Part shown: positions 17,839-26,540 of the stretch, one piece after another
Numbering within the stretch: position 1 is the first letter of the stretch
How the letters are laid out: every line of letters begins with the position of its first letter
Assembly (NCBI RefSeq): GCF_000337375.1
Contig: NZ_AOJG01000040.1
Span: 15,792-79,791 of the forward strand
DNA from: Halorubrum lipolyticum DSM 21995
GTDB taxonomy: Archaea > Halobacteriota > Halobacteria > Halobacteriales > Haloferacaceae
DNA: 64,000 nucleotides
Reading direction: 5' to 3'
Translations under genes and position numbers: made by a program
The notes under the pieces: model-generated
What the model was told of the DNA's origin: nothing
The model's input: the letters and a program-made list of their open reading frames with translations, nothing else
The model's database searches: none

Positions 17839-18132
17839 TCAGTCGTCGTCGACGATCACTTCGACCGGTTCGTCGCTCGCGTCCGCGTCGTCGTCGGGCG
17901 CGCCCGCGGCCCCGCCGGACTGCGTCTGCTGGTAGTAGAGCCCGCCGGCGACGGCGAGGACGATCCACGAGCGCCAGTTCGCGAGGTTCAGCGTGTAGCC
18001 GATGCCGAACGGCTTCTCCACCAACATCCCCTTGCCGGGCTGCCAGTACGACGAGAGCAGCCGGCCGAGGCTCGGCCGCTCGAAGTTGTACGGGATCCCC
18101 AGGATCTCCCCCGAAGACGGTTTGTCTGCCAT
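17839..18132 (-). CDS. Single-span membrane protein (DUF5808-type)
   Basis: The 97-residue protein has a conserved soluble N-terminus (SSGEILGIPYNFERPSLGR, then a YWQPGKGMLVEKPFGIGYTL segment), one membrane helix WRSWIVLAVAGGLYYQQ near residues 53-69 and an acidic C-terminal tail. The Lys/Pro-rich loop and single helix match haloarchaeal proteins I recall as DUF5808. The function is unknown. A TATA-like TTATATGC lies on the minus strand near 18155. Confidence 0.8.
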   Translation of the reverse strand: MADKPSSGEILGIPYNFERPSLGRLLSSYWQPGKGMLVEKPFGIGYTLNLANWRSWIVLAVAGGLYYQQTQSGGAAGAPDDDADASDEPVEVIVDDD

Positions 18133-18222
18133 ACCGGTACATCACTCGCCGGGCATATAAAGCGTGGCGCAACTCGCCGTCGCCCGAGGCCCGCCGACGC
18201 CCCGGTCGTCCCCTGCAGCGGC

Positions 18223-19965
18223 TCACCGGTACCGGCCGCGCCCCTCCACGTCGCGGAGTCGGGCGAGAACGTCGTCGTCGCCGACGGCCGCGTACCCCGC
18301 CTCGAACGCCTCGATCAGCGGGTCCGGGTCGCTCGCGGTCGCGCGGACCGACCCCTCGAACACGTGGAGGTCCATCGCGTGGTCCTCGACGTGGCCGGTG
18401 TGGTACGCGAGTCCGAAGTCGATGAGCGAGGTTCGGTCGTCGTCGGTCGGTCCGTCGGTCGCGACCGTCGATCTCCCGTCGGATCCCCCCGACCCGACCC
18501 GCACGTTCCGCGTGGTCGGGTCGCCGTGGACGATCCCCGCGTCGTGGAGCCGCGCGAGATGACGGCCCACCGACGCCGCCCGTTCGGTCCCCCCGTCGAG
18601 GGCCGCGGCGAGGTCGCGGTCACCGACGTGCTGGAGCGTCAGCGTCGCCTCCGGCACGTCGACGTCGTACACCAGCGGCGTCGGCACCCCCGCTCGACGC
18701 GCCTCGCTCGTCAGCCGTGCCTCCGCGACGGTCCGGTCGCGCCTGAGCGCCCGGTCGAGTTCGGGGTGGCGGTACGCCTTCCGGACGCGGCGCTTGATCA
18801 CGCGACGGTCGGCCGCGGCGCCGCTCCGATCGCCGCCTCCGCTTCCGTCGCCTCCCTCACCGACCGCGACGATCTCCACCGTCGCTTCGGCACCCCGCCG
18901 GTCGGCGTCGGTTCCGTCGCTCGCTCCGGGAGCGCGCCCGCGGGCGACCGACCCGTCGCTCCGCCACGTCACGGGCACCTGATCCGGGCGGAAGTTCGGG
19001 TCGATCGCGGACTCCGGGATCGAGAGCGTGTCGCCCGCGGCCGTCATCTTCGCGCCCAACACGGCGATCATCCCGGCGTTGTCGCGGAGGAAACGGGGCT
19101 CCGGCGCGTGGAACTCCGCGCCGCGGGCCGCGCACATCGACGCCAGCATCTCGCGGAGCCGGTCGTTCTGCGCGACCCCGCCGCCCAACACGAGCTCGTC
19201 CGCGCCCGTCAACGAGAGGGCGCGCTCCGAGACCTCCGTTAGCATCGCGAACACGTGCTCCTGGAGCGAAAAGCAGATCTCCTCGACGGGGACCCCGTCG
19301 TCGGACGCGTCGTTGGCGGCGGAGCTGATCCCGGAGAAGGAGAAGTCCATCCCCTTGACGACGTACGGGAGGTCAAGGAGGTCGCCCGGGCCGTCGCTCC
19401 CCGCCGCGTACCGCCGCGCCGCCGCCTCGACCTTCGGCCCGCCGGGGTGGTCCCAGCCGACGTGGCGCGTGAACTTGTCGATCGCGTTGCCGACGCCGGC
19501 GTCCATCGTCTCCCCGAGCACGCGGTAGCGCCCGTCGTGGTAGCCGAGCAGGTGGGCGTTCGCGCCGGAGGCGTTCAGACACACCGGGTTCTCGAAGCCG
19601 GAGCGGTGGCGACCGATCTCCAGGTGCGCGACCATGTGGTTGACGCCGACGAGCGGCACGTCGAGCGCTCCCGCGAGCGAGCGAGCGGCGGTGGCGACGG
19701 TGCGGAGACAGGGGCCGAGTCCCGGTCCTCGAGAGAACGCGACCGCGTCGATCGCGTCCGGTCCGTGGTCCTCCTCGGCCGCCGTGAGAACGGCGTCGAC
19801 GACCTCCGGGATCGCCTCGGACATGTGTTCGGCGGCCTCGCGCGGATGAATGCCGCCGCTGTCCGGCTCGTACGGGTTCGATTCGATGAGAACGGAGTCG
19901 GTCTCGGCGTCGTACAGGGCGGCGCTCGCGCACCACGCGGTCCCCTCGATGCCGAGAACGCGCAT
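18223..19965 (-). CDS. kae1-bud32: Bifunctional KEOPS subunits Kae1 and Bud32 (tRNA t6A synthesis)
   Basis: The 580-residue fusion joins two KEOPS subunits. Residues 1-330 are Kae1/TsaD, with the iron-binding HMVAH motif, FSRGPGLGPCLR and ELVLGGGVAQNDRLREML; it transfers threonylcarbamoyl to A37 of ANN-decoding tRNAs. Residues about 385-580 are the small kinase/ATPase Bud32, with VIKRRVRKAYRHPELD, the catalytic HGDPTTRN and metal-binding IDFGLA. An acidic linker (residues 345-385) joins them. The fusion is standard in haloarchaea. ATG 19965 lies only 10 bases after the S24e stop, so both are in one operon. Confidence 0.95.
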   Translation of the reverse strand: MRVLGIEGTAWCASAALYDAETDSVLIESNPYEPDSGGIHPREAAEHMSEAIPEVVDAVLTAAEEDHGPDAIDAVAFSRGPGLGPCLRTVATAARSLAGALDVPLVGVNHMVAHLEIGRHRSGFENPVCLNASGANAHLLGYHDGRYRVLGETMDAGVGNAIDKFTRHVGWDHPGGPKVEAAARRYAAGSDGPGDLLDLPYVVKGMDFSFSGISSAANDASDDGVPVEEICFSLQEHVFAMLTEVSERALSLTGADELVLGGGVAQNDRLREMLASMCAARGAEFHAPEPRFLRDNAGMIAVLGAKMTAAGDTLSIPESAIDPNFRPDQVPVTWRSDGSVARGRAPGASDGTDADRRGAEATVEIVAVGEGGDGSGGGDRSGAAADRRVIKRRVRKAYRHPELDRALRRDRTVAEARLTSEARRAGVPTPLVYDVDVPEATLTLQHVGDRDLAAALDGGTERAASVGRHLARLHDAGIVHGDPTTRNVRVGSGGSDGRSTVATDGPTDDDRTSLIDFGLAYHTGHVEDHAMDLHVFEGSVRATASDPDPLIEAFEAGYAAVGDDDVLARLRDVEGRGRYR

Positions 19966-19975
19966 TCAGCGAGCG

Positions 19976-20284
19976 TTAGGCCTCTTCGGCGTCCGCGTCG
20001 CCCTCGCCGCCGATCTTGTTACGTTCGAGCATGTACTCCTGCTCGACGTCGAGCGCGTCCTCCGCGGTGTCGTACGCCTTCGCGTAGCCGATCGTCTTGC
20101 GCATGCCGAACTTCGTGTCCAGCTCGTGGACGACGACCTCCTCCGAGCCCTTGTCCAGCTTGGCCGCGAGCGAGTCGCGGACCGACAGACGGGAGGGCGT
20201 CGCCTCCTCGTGGGTCGTCTCGAAACGGATGTCCGTGCGGTGCAACATCGGGTTCTCCTCCTCGGAGATGATATCGACGTCCAT
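19976..20284 (-). CDS. rps24e: 30S ribosomal protein S24e
   Basis: The 102-residue archaeal/eukaryotic small-subunit protein starts MDVDIISEEENPMLHRTDIR and has the conserved FGMRKTIGYAKAYD segment. The acidic tail (GEGDADAEEA) is a halophile feature. It is followed after 10 bases by kae1-bud32. In several haloarchaea, as I recall, the small gene rps27ae lies between these two; it is absent here. The TATA region is not sharp: CTTTTACAG near 20315-20323 (minus strand) is the best candidate. Confidence 0.95.
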   Translation of the reverse strand: MDVDIISEEENPMLHRTDIRFETTHEEATPSRLSVRDSLAAKLDKGSEEVVVHELDTKFGMRKTIGYAKAYDTAEDALDVEQEYMLERNKIGGEGDADAEEA

Positions 20285-20442
20285 GGTTCAGTTAGGCGTA
20301 TATCCCCTCGAAAGCTGTAAAAGGATTTCGAAGCGGGGGTGCGGCCGGGATCGCTTCCCTCACGGCCGCGATCTCCGATCCGTCGCTCCCGATCGCTCAC
20401 CGGAGACACGGTTTAGTCCGGCCGGGACGAACCGTCGATCGG

Positions 20443-21030
20443 ATGTCCGGCGACACGGATCCGTTCGTCGAGCCCGCAGAGCGGACCCGATACGACCTGC
20501 TGCGGTCGAAACACGTCATCGTTCCGCTGTCCCTCCAGCGGAAGCTCCGCCTGTGCGGTCTCATCGCGCTGTTGGCGGCGCTCGGCGGACCGATCGCGGC
20601 GACGCTCCCGGGACCCGTCCGAGAGACGTACTTCGCGGGAGACCCGACGACGACTCGGCTCGGGGCCGCCGCGGCCGTGCTCGTCGGCACCGCCGCTCTG
20701 ACGGCCGCGGTCGTCGGACTCACCGCGGTCGCGCTGTACCTCGACCGCCATCCAGATCCGCCGGATTCGGCGGTGTGGACGCTGATAGCCGCCGAAGACG
20801 CGGCTTCCGGATTCGGCTTCGTCACCGGGACGTTGGGCGTCGTCTGCGGCGGCACGCTCCTCGCGAGCGGCCACTGGGGGACCGCCGCGGTCCAGCGACT
20901 GATCGGCCTCGGGATCCAGCCGTACCTCGTCTACGAGCAGATTCCGGCCACGCCGCGGATCGCCGCCGTCGCCGGACTCGTCGTCGGCCTCGGCGCCCTC
21001 GCGTCGAGCGTGTACGTCGGCTCGCAGTGA
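20443..21030 (+). CDS. Four-helix membrane protein, function unknown
   Basis: The 195-residue protein has a charged N-terminus (FVEPAERTRYDLLRSKHVI) and about four membrane segments near residues 35-55, 68-95, 122-145 and 170-190 (AVAGLVVGLGALASSVYVG). It resembles no family I can name. It lies on the opposite strand between S24e and the dephospho-CoA kinase, interrupting the leftward information-gene block. GGTTTAG at 20410-20416, about 27-33 bases upstream, supports a leaderless start at ATG 20443. The insertion here may be lineage-specific. Confidence 0.7.
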   Translation: MSGDTDPFVEPAERTRYDLLRSKHVIVPLSLQRKLRLCGLIALLAALGGPIAATLPGPVRETYFAGDPTTTRLGAAAAVLVGTAALTAAVVGLTAVALYLDRHPDPPDSAVWTLIAAEDAASGFGFVTGTLGVVCGGTLLASGHWGTAAVQRLIGLGIQPYLVYEQIPATPRIAAVAGLVVGLGALASSVYVGSQ

Positions 21031-21077
21031 GTCGGCTCGGAAGCGGACGGGACGAGCTCGGCGCCCCCGGTCACCGG

Positions 21078-21656
21078 CTACCGACCGTCTTCGGGAACGC
21101 GCCCGAGCAACCCGTAGGCCGCCTCGACGTCGCCGTCGAGCGCCTCGAACAGCTCTCGCGCCTTCGCGCGTGACTCGGGCGTGACCGCGACGCGGACCAT
21201 TCCCTCGCCGGGCTGGCCGTAGACGACGCTCGCGCCGTCGGGCGCGGCGAGGATCGCCGGCAGGGCGGCCAGGTCCTCCTCGCCGGTCACCTCGATGATG
21301 ACGGGGTCGGCGTCCGAGAGCGCCTCGCCGAGCGCCTCGAGTAAGTCCGCCGACAGCGACGCGGCGGGGTTTTCGACCCGGATCCGGCGGTCGTCAGCGG
21401 CCGCGAGCGCGGACTCGATCGCCGCGTCGACGGCCTCCCGTTCGGTCTTCCCGTCGATCAGCGCGACGTCGGGGACGCGACCCGCCTCCCGCAGGTGGTA
21501 CGTGACCACGTCGCCCACCGCGATGACGGGGGCGTCGGGCGCGGCCCGCTCGCCGCGGGTCTCCGCCGCGTCAGCGAGCAGTTCGTCGGCGTCCGTCGTC
21601 ACCGGGCCGAGCGGCTCCTTGAACGCGTCGCGCATGGAGTCTGGAAGAGTGAGCAT
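21078..21656 (-). CDS. GTP-dependent dephospho-CoA kinase (DUF359 family)
   Basis: The 192-residue enzyme catalyses the last step of archaeal coenzyme A synthesis, using GTP. The DUF359 core is seen in IAVGDVVTYHLREAGRVPDVALI, DGKTERE, RIRVENPAASLSADLLEAL, IEVTGEEDLAALPAILA and VVYGQPGEGMVRVAV. Length is typical. It sits downstream of spt4 on the same strand, an order conserved in Euryarchaeota. Its start ATG 21656 lies about 37 bases after the spt4 stop. Confidence 0.92.
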   Translation of the reverse strand: MLTLPDSMRDAFKEPLGPVTTDADELLADAAETRGERAAPDAPVIAVGDVVTYHLREAGRVPDVALIDGKTEREAVDAAIESALAAADDRRIRVENPAASLSADLLEALGEALSDADPVIIEVTGEEDLAALPAILAAPDGASVVYGQPGEGMVRVAVTPESRAKARELFEALDGDVEAAYGLLGRVPEDGR

Positions 21657-21692
21657 GGAATGTGAAACCTCGACGCTACCGTTTCGGGGTCG

Positions 21693-21890
21693 CTACCGAA
21701 CCTTCAGCGCGTACGAGCCGGCCTTCGTGACGTTCATCTCCTCGGCGATCTGGCTCTCCTCGGGCTGGGTGATGATGACGTAGCCCGCCCAGTCCTCGGT
21801 GAGCGACGACGACCCGCAGTGCTCGCAGGTCTGGGAGTCCGGGTCGTTGACGTGGTGACACTCACGGCACGCCAGGCGGTCCTCGGCCAT
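21693..21890 (-). CDS. spt4: Transcription elongation factor Spt4 (RpoE'')
   Basis: The 65-residue zinc protein has two CxxC knuckles (LACRECHHV and QTCEHCGSSS) followed by LTEDWAGYVIITQPEES, the Spt5-binding face. Spt4 pairs with Spt5 to hold RNA polymerase processive. It ends in LKVR. Its ATG at 21890 overlaps by a single base the TGA of rpoE1 (stop 21890), so the pair is translationally coupled. Confidence 0.95.
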   Translation of the reverse strand: MAEDRLACRECHHVNDPDSQTCEHCGSSSLTEDWAGYVIITQPEESQIAEEMNVTKAGSYALKVR

Positions 21891-22465
21891 CAGTCGGCCT
21901 CCTCACCGGTCTGTTCGCGGTGCTGTCGCTGGCCCTCCAGCCACTCGTGTTTCCCGAGGCCGGGCTGTTTCGCGGTGAGCCCGATCTTCGAGTCGCGCGG
22001 GTTGCGCTCGTCGATGCTCTTGGTCACCACGCGGACTCGGACGGCGTCGTCGACGCCGAGGGTCTTATCGGAGTCCGAGGAGGCGAGCTGCTGGTTCGCC
22101 CCGTCGAACGTGAGGTACTCGTCGGTGATCTGCGAGACGTGGAGCAGGCCGTCGACCGGGCCGATGCCGACGAAGGCACCGAATTCGACCGTCTCGACGA
22201 CCGTCCCGTCGGCGACCTCCTGCATGTCGGGGTCGTACGTCAGCGCGTCGAACTCCGCCTCGTAGTAGACGCCGGGGCGGTTGTGTAACACCGCGCCGTC
22301 GCCGATGTCGTGGACCTCGATGACGCTCACGACGCTCCCCACGTCCTCGTCCATTCGTCCTTCCAGTTTGTCCTGCAGCAGGGCTTTCACCCGCTCGTCG
22401 GTGACGTCCGCCAGGTGTTTCGGCGGTACCTCGACCGTATCCTTGAGTCGAACTCGTTTGTACAT
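21890..22465 (-). CDS. rpoE1: DNA-directed RNA polymerase subunit E' (Rpo7)
   Basis: The 191-residue subunit forms the RNA polymerase stalk with Rpo4. It begins MYKRVRLKDTVEVPPKHLAD (tip domain) and has an S1/OB domain at about residues 82-160 (GTVVETVEFGAFVGIGPVDG, LLHVSQITDEYLTFD). The C-terminus KQPGLGKHEWLEGQ is the usual SKK-less archaeal tail. It binds nascent RNA and aids promoter opening. It lies upstream of spt4 and 19 bases after the PIN-domain gene. Confidence 0.95.
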   Translation of the reverse strand: MYKRVRLKDTVEVPPKHLADVTDERVKALLQDKLEGRMDEDVGSVVSVIEVHDIGDGAVLHNRPGVYYEAEFDALTYDPDMQEVADGTVVETVEFGAFVGIGPVDGLLHVSQITDEYLTFDGANQQLASSDSDKTLGVDDAVRVRVVTKSIDERNPRDSKIGLTAKQPGLGKHEWLEGQRQHREQTGEEAD

Positions 22466-22484
22466 GATTGGTTGTCCGCGTCCG

Positions 22485-22973
22485 CTAGGGTTCCGTTATC
22501 GCCAGTGCGTTCCGACCCCTTAAACCGATTACTGGTGCGCCCGCCTCCAGCACCCGGTTCGCCAGCGGTCGATCGTTGGTGACGACGCCGTCGATCCGGC
22601 CCTCGGTGACCAGCTCGACTAACGCGTCGTCGGCGTACGATTCGTCCGTTGCCACCGCCTCCGCCCGCCCCGCGAGGTCCGCGCCCACGCTCGCCGCGGT
22701 CGCCTCCGCGCCGTTCCCGCCCTGCAGCCGGTCTAACTCCGACACGACCGCGGTCGGGACCACGGCGTCGTAGCCCCCGAGGAGCCGGTCAAGCTCTTCG
22801 AACAGCCGCAGGTTCGCCTCGACCGGCGCCATCAGCGCGCTCGCGTCGAGCGCGACGACCGGAGCGCCGTCGGGGCCGTCTCCGGTGAGCGCCTCGAGAC
22901 GGGCGTCGTCGGCCTCGGTGCCGCCGCCACTGAGGTCGGCGTCCGATCCGTCCGCGCGGGCGTCGTCGGTCAC
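22485..22973 (-). CDS. PIN-domain ribonuclease-like protein (FCF1-type)
   Basis: The 162-residue protein has an acidic N-terminal 35 residues, then the PIN fold with conserved acidic residues: VVALDASALMAPVEANLR, VPTAVVSELDR and DDALVELVTEG, VVTNDRPLANR. Its position next to aIF2 gamma is conserved in haloarchaea. A role in rRNA processing (Fcf1/Utp24-like) is inference. I chose the GTG at 22973, which overlaps the aIF2 gamma end closely; upstream codons in the same frame belong to the aIF2 gamma shadow. Confidence 0.85.
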   Translation of the reverse strand: MTDDARADGSDADLSGGGTEADDARLEALTGDGPDGAPVVALDASALMAPVEANLRLFEELDRLLGGYDAVVPTAVVSELDRLQGGNGAEATAASVGADLAGRAEAVATDESYADDALVELVTEGRIDGVVTNDRPLANRVLEAGAPVIGLRGRNALAITEP

Positions 22974-22974
22974 G

Positions 22975-24219
22975 CTACGACAGCGTCCCGACGCCGATGA
23001 GCCTCCAGCGCGCGCCGACGCGCCGGTTGATCGCGATCTGCGCACCCTCCTCGGCGCAGACCGGGCGTTTGAGCTTCACCTCGCACTCGCCGTCGCGCGC
23101 GCTCGTCACCGCGCCGACCGTGGTCGCGGTGCCGACCGTGAGCATCAGCGGCTCGCCGGTGTTGATCTCCTCGATGTCGCTCTCGCCGCTCTCGTCGTCC
23201 TCCTTGCCGACGACGCGGTCGAGGAGGTCGACCTGCATCTCGAACTCGTTGCGGGTCGGCGGGAGCGTGCCGGGCTCGCCGGCGACCTGGCCGGCGAGCG
23301 CGTCGCCCTTCGTCAGGCTCGGGTCGAGCCCGGTGCCGACGCCGAGCAGCCCGCCCGGCCGGGCGGACTCCACGTCGTTGCTGCCGGCCTGCAGCGAGCG
23401 CACCGTCGTTTCGAGGGGGCGCCACTCCGTCTGGCCCTCCTCGTCGACCTCGCGGCCCGGTCGGATCTCCAGCCCGTCGCCGACCGACAGCTCGCCGCTG
23501 ACCAGCGAGCCGCCGACGACGCCGCCCTTGAGGTCCGCCGCGGTCGCGCCCGGGCGGTTGATGTCGAACGAGCGGGCCGCGTACATCCGGGCGTTCTCGC
23601 CGGGGTCGCGGTCCGGGGTCGGGATCTCCGTCTCGATCGCGTCGATGAGGAGGTCCATGTTGACCTCCTGTTGCGCGGAGACGGGGACGATCGGCGCGTC
23701 CTCCGCGACGGTGCCCTCGACGAACGCCTGGATCTGCCGGTAGTTGTCGACGGCGCGGTCGCGGTCGACCAGGTCGACCTTGTTCTGCGCGATCACGACG
23801 TTCTCGATCCCGATGAGGTCGAGCGCCATCAGGTGCTCTTCCGTCTGCGCCTGCGGGACGTCCTCGGTCGCGCTCACGACGAGCACGGCCCCGTCCATGA
23901 TCGAGGCGCCAGAGAGCATCGTCGCCATCAGCGTCTCGTGGCCGGGGGCGTCGACGAACGAGACCGTCCGGACCGGCTCGCTCTCGGAGCCGTCCTCGCA
24001 CTCCTCGTCGACGGTGTAACACTCGGGCGCGTCGACGCCGGGACAGCGCCGGAACGTCGCGTCCGCGTATCCCAGCCGGATCGAGATGCCGCGTTTCATT
24101 TCCTCGCTGTGCTGGTCGGTCCACGAGCCGGACAACGCCTGCACGAGCGTCGTCTTCCCGTGGTCGACGTGACCGACGAGACCGATGTTCACCTCCGGTT
24201 GTGTGTTGGCTTCAGTCAC
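22975..24219 (-). CDS. eif2g: Translation initiation factor aIF2 subunit gamma
   Basis: The 414-residue GTPase binds initiator tRNA and delivers it to the small subunit. It shows the P-loop [10 protein letters not shown] (residues 16-25), switch I/zinc region [33 protein letters not shown] and three beta-barrel domains. The GTG start at 24219 is set by a strong Shine-Dalgarno GGAGGT six bases upstream; the frame upstream of this has no family match. It begins the leftward block aIF2 gamma - PIN - rpoE1 - spt4 - dephospho-CoA kinase. Confidence 0.95.
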   Translation of the reverse strand: MTEANTQPEVNIGLVGHVDHGKTTLVQALSGSWTDQHSEEMKRGISIRLGYADATFRRCPGVDAPECYTVDEECEDGSESEPVRTVSFVDAPGHETLMATMLSGASIMDGAVLVVSATEDVPQAQTEEHLMALDLIGIENVVIAQNKVDLVDRDRAVDNYRQIQAFVEGTVAEDAPIVPVSAQQEVNMDLLIDAIETEIPTPDRDPGENARMYAARSFDINRPGATAADLKGGVVGGSLVSGELSVGDGLEIRPGREVDEEGQTEWRPLETTVRSLQAGSNDVESARPGGLLGVGTGLDPSLTKGDALAGQVAGEPGTLPPTRNEFEMQVDLLDRVVGKEDDESGESDIEEINTGEPLMLTVGTATTVGAVTSARDGECEVKLKRPVCAEEGAQIAINRRVGARWRLIGVGTLS

Positions 24220-24225
24220 TGTTGG

Positions 24226-24231
24226 ACCTCC
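24226..24231 (-). promoter_or_regulatory. Shine-Dalgarno site GGAGGT of aIF2 gamma
   Basis: GGAGGT on the minus strand lies six bases before the GTG at 24219 and decides the start. Such a strong site is unusual in this window, where most first genes look leaderless, and implies a real 5' leader here. Confidence 0.75.
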
Positions 24232-24388
24232 TAACGGAGTAGTCTTACCCGAATTTCGCCCCGTGCGAGTGATAAAGTTGCTGTTATAGGTGCGAGGGAG
24301 GCTCACGGGAGCGCCGGCGGGCCCGTCGCCGCCTCCGTGAAAACGGTCCGACGCCGATTTACGCCTCACGCGCCAACTCCGGCTCACA

Positions 24389-24865
24389 ATGGGATACGCG
24401 TGCCCCGTCTGCGACACCCCGCAGCGCGACGGCGAACACCTCGCGCATCACCTCGCGTTCACGGCGATGCTACACGCCGGCGACCACGAGGCGTGGCTCG
24501 ACGAGCGCGTCCCCGACTGGAGCGACCGGGAGCCCGCGGGGCTCGCCGCCGAGGTGACCCCCCACGCCGAGGACGCCGAGTACCACGAGGTGTTCGAGGA
24601 CACCGTCGACCGCGGACGCCCGGACGTCGACCTCGGGGCGCACGACGGCGTCGGGTCGGGCGGTCACGACCACGCCGGTCACGGACACGCGGGTCACACC
24701 GCGGACGGCAGGTCCGGCGCCGTCGACGTGACCGGCGAGACCAGTCCGGAAGTGGCCGACGCTATCCGCGAGGCCCGCGAGATGGCGCAGGAGGCGAGAG
24801 GCGGTGAAGACGACGCGGGCGACGGGGACAGCGAAAGCGACGACCCCGACGACCCGTCCGCGTAA
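24389..24865 (+). CDS. Zinc-finger-like protein (DUF5810-type)
   Basis: The 158-residue protein has an N-terminal [20 protein letters not shown] region, where two Cys and two or three His suggest a C2H2-like zinc site, then [21 protein letters not shown] central His/Gly run ([17 protein letters not shown]) may bind metal. The rest is acidic. I recall DUF5810 as the family name. It lies on the same strand 36 bases before the DUF5809-type gene. GATTTACGC, about 26-32 bases upstream of ATG 24389, is a TATA candidate. Confidence 0.82.
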   Translation: MGYACPVCDTPQRDGEHLAHHLAFTAMLHAGDHEAWLDERVPDWSDREPAGLAAEVTPHAEDAEYHEVFEDTVDRGRPDVDLGAHDGVGSGGHDHAGHGHAGHTADGRSGAVDVTGETSPEVADAIREAREMAQEARGGEDDAGDGDSESDDPDDPSA

Positions 24866-24901
24866 CGGAACGCCCTTTTCAGTCGACGGCGAACGGCGGG
24901 T

Positions 24902-25339
24902 ATGCACACCAGAGGCACGTTCGCCCCGGAGACGCGCGCCGACGCGCTCGAGCGCTACGAGGAGGTCGGCCCGGTCGCGCAGGTCGTCGTCCGCGAGGCG
25001 ACGAAGGCGATGTCGTTCGACGCCGACGAGTACGACGAGCGGGTCACGCCCGAGGTGATCCGGACCGCGCGCGACGCGACGTTCGCCGAAATGCTCGCGG
25101 TCCACGTCGGCGAAGACGGGGAGTTCGACGAGTGGCTCGCCGACAGCGAGTTCGACGCGGACGACGTGGTCCGGATCGGCTCCGACAACGTCGACAACGT
25201 CGTGTGGCACCCGATCCCGTTCGCCGACACCGTGATCGCGGCGACGTTCCAAGACGAGCCCGACGCGGCCGCCAGCACCCTCCGCCGGAACGCGTTCGGA
25301 CGGGTGTACCGCGAGGAGTTCTACGAGTCCGGGCGGTAG
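24902..25339 (+). CDS. Conserved haloarchaeal protein (DUF5809-type)
   Basis: The 145-residue soluble acidic protein begins MHTRGTFAPETRADALERYE and contains VGPVAQVVVREATKAMSFD and a C-terminal FGRVYREEFYESGR. It lacks recognisable catalytic motifs, Cys or His pairs. I recall DUF5809 as the family name. It probably forms a functional pair with the DUF5810-type gene directly upstream. CCCTTTTCAG, 22-30 bases before ATG 24902, could give its own leaderless start. Confidence 0.8.
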   Translation: MHTRGTFAPETRADALERYEEVGPVAQVVVREATKAMSFDADEYDERVTPEVIRTARDATFAEMLAVHVGEDGEFDEWLADSEFDADDVVRIGSDNVDNVVWHPIPFADTVIAATFQDEPDAAASTLRRNAFGRVYREEFYESGR

Positions 25340-25426
25340 GCGAGAATATATAAAGGGAAGCCGTTGAAATCCTTCGTCGACGATCCGTCCAGACCCGGCT
25401 GCGGTCAGTACGGACACAGCGGTGAA

Positions 25427-25723
25427 CGATAGCGGGAGTGGGTATTGCAGATCGGTAGCGGCGATACAGTATTTAAAAAGGGATGAGCGAGCGCGACGAT
25501 CGGTTATAAATGAACGAGGCGGTGGCGTGCGCCTGCGAGCGCCCGAAGGACGCGAAAGAGCACCGTTCGAGGGAGTCGATCGCCACAGGCGACCGACGAG
25601 GCTGGGGCTTTGGAGGTGTTCACCGAAGCGGCGTCGATCACCGATACACAGCCGCCAGCAACATTACTCGATCGTTTATAAATAACCGCTTCACCAATTC
25701 GCTATACCCGCTCCCGCAATCGA
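25427..25723 (+). mobile_element. Complete MITE-like repeat, copy B (about 297 bp)
   Basis: The left end CGATAGCGGGAGTGGGTATT (25427-25446, continuing GC) and the reverse complement of the right end (25702-25723) agree at 19 of 22 positions, forming terminal inverted repeats. Inside are TATTTAAAAAG, GGTTATAAATGAACG, GCTGGGGCTTTGGAGGTGTT (25601-25620) and TCGTTTATAAATAACC, all also found in copy C at 45398-45879. There is no transposase or long coding frame. I cannot see a target-site duplication. It fills most of the 480-base gap between the DUF5809-type gene and dpsA. Confidence 0.72.
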
Positions 25724-25821
25724 TCGAGAAGCGGTCTTCGACAGTCGGCTGTGTCTGACGAAAAAACGGGGAGATTCGGGGCCGCAACCGCGGGATACGG
25801 CTACCGGAAGGTCGCCGACGC

Positions 25822-26370
25822 TTACTCGAGCGTGCCCTGCGTGACGAGGGTGTCGTCTTCCAGGTAGTGCTCGATGTGGTGGCCGTGTTCCTCGACGTCC
25901 ATGAGGACCTCGCGGAGCTGCTCTTCGGTGTTGTAGTCGCCGAGGTTGTTGGCGAGCCGGATGTGCTCGCGGAGCTGCTCGGTGATGTCGCCGAAGATCT
26001 CCAGGTCGTTCTCCAGCGAGGTGCGGATGTCGTAGGCGTCGGCGTCCTCGGGGCTCACCGGCGCGTGCTCCTCGTAGTTCGCGCCGCCCGAGAGGGGCAC
26101 GCCGCCGAGCGCCTGCGCGCGCTCGGCGATCACGTCGGCGCCCTCCTCGAGGTCGGCGGCCACCTCACCGAGGTAGAGGTGGATGTCGTGGAACTCGGCG
26201 CCCTCGACGAGCCAGTGGTGCTTTTTCACCTGGTGGTAGAGGACGTACGTCGCCGCGAGGTCGGAATTGAGCGCGTCGACGAGCTGCTCGGCCTTCTCTT
26301 CCGGGATACGAAGCGCTTCGCTCTCGTGAACGTCACCGTACCGTTGTCGGGCCTCTTTCTGCGTGCTCAT
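25822..26370 (-). CDS. dpsA: DNA-protecting ferritin-like protein DpsA
   Basis: The 182-residue Dps forms a 12-subunit shell that oxidises and stores iron and protects DNA from Fenton damage. Ferroxidase ligands are visible in YHQVKKHHWLVEG (His52) and LEEGADVIAERAQ (Asp79, Glu83). A C-terminal HIEHYLEDDTL segment follows. TATA-like CCATTAAGTG on the minus strand (26396-26405) lies about 26-35 bases upstream, giving a leaderless message. An AT-rich inverted repeat lies farther upstream (26432-26448). Confidence 0.95.
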   Translation of the reverse strand: MSTQKEARQRYGDVHESEALRIPEEKAEQLVDALNSDLAATYVLYHQVKKHHWLVEGAEFHDIHLYLGEVAADLEEGADVIAERAQALGGVPLSGGANYEEHAPVSPEDADAYDIRTSLENDLEIFGDITEQLREHIRLANNLGDYNTEEQLREVLMDVEEHGHHIEHYLEDDTLVTQGTLE

Positions 26371-26431
26371 GTCTACCTGAACGTACGCGCGCTGGACACT
26401 TAATGGTTTTTACTATAACAAGGCATGTTCT

Positions 26432-26448
26432 AAATATCGAAAATATTT
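26432..26448. promoter_or_regulatory. AT-rich dyad upstream of dpsA
   Basis: AAATAT-CGAAA-ATATTT is a perfect 6-bp-arm dyad, 62-78 bases upstream of the dpsA start and upstream of its TATA box. It stands out as low-GC. It could bind an iron- or redox-responsive regulator. Confidence 0.45.
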
Positions 26449-26540
26449 TTTCTATGCTTACAACGCCGGTCGGCGTCGCCGCGTCGACTCCGCCCGCGAA
26501 GGGAAACGTCTTAATGGACTACGCGCGCAGTTCGTGGTGT

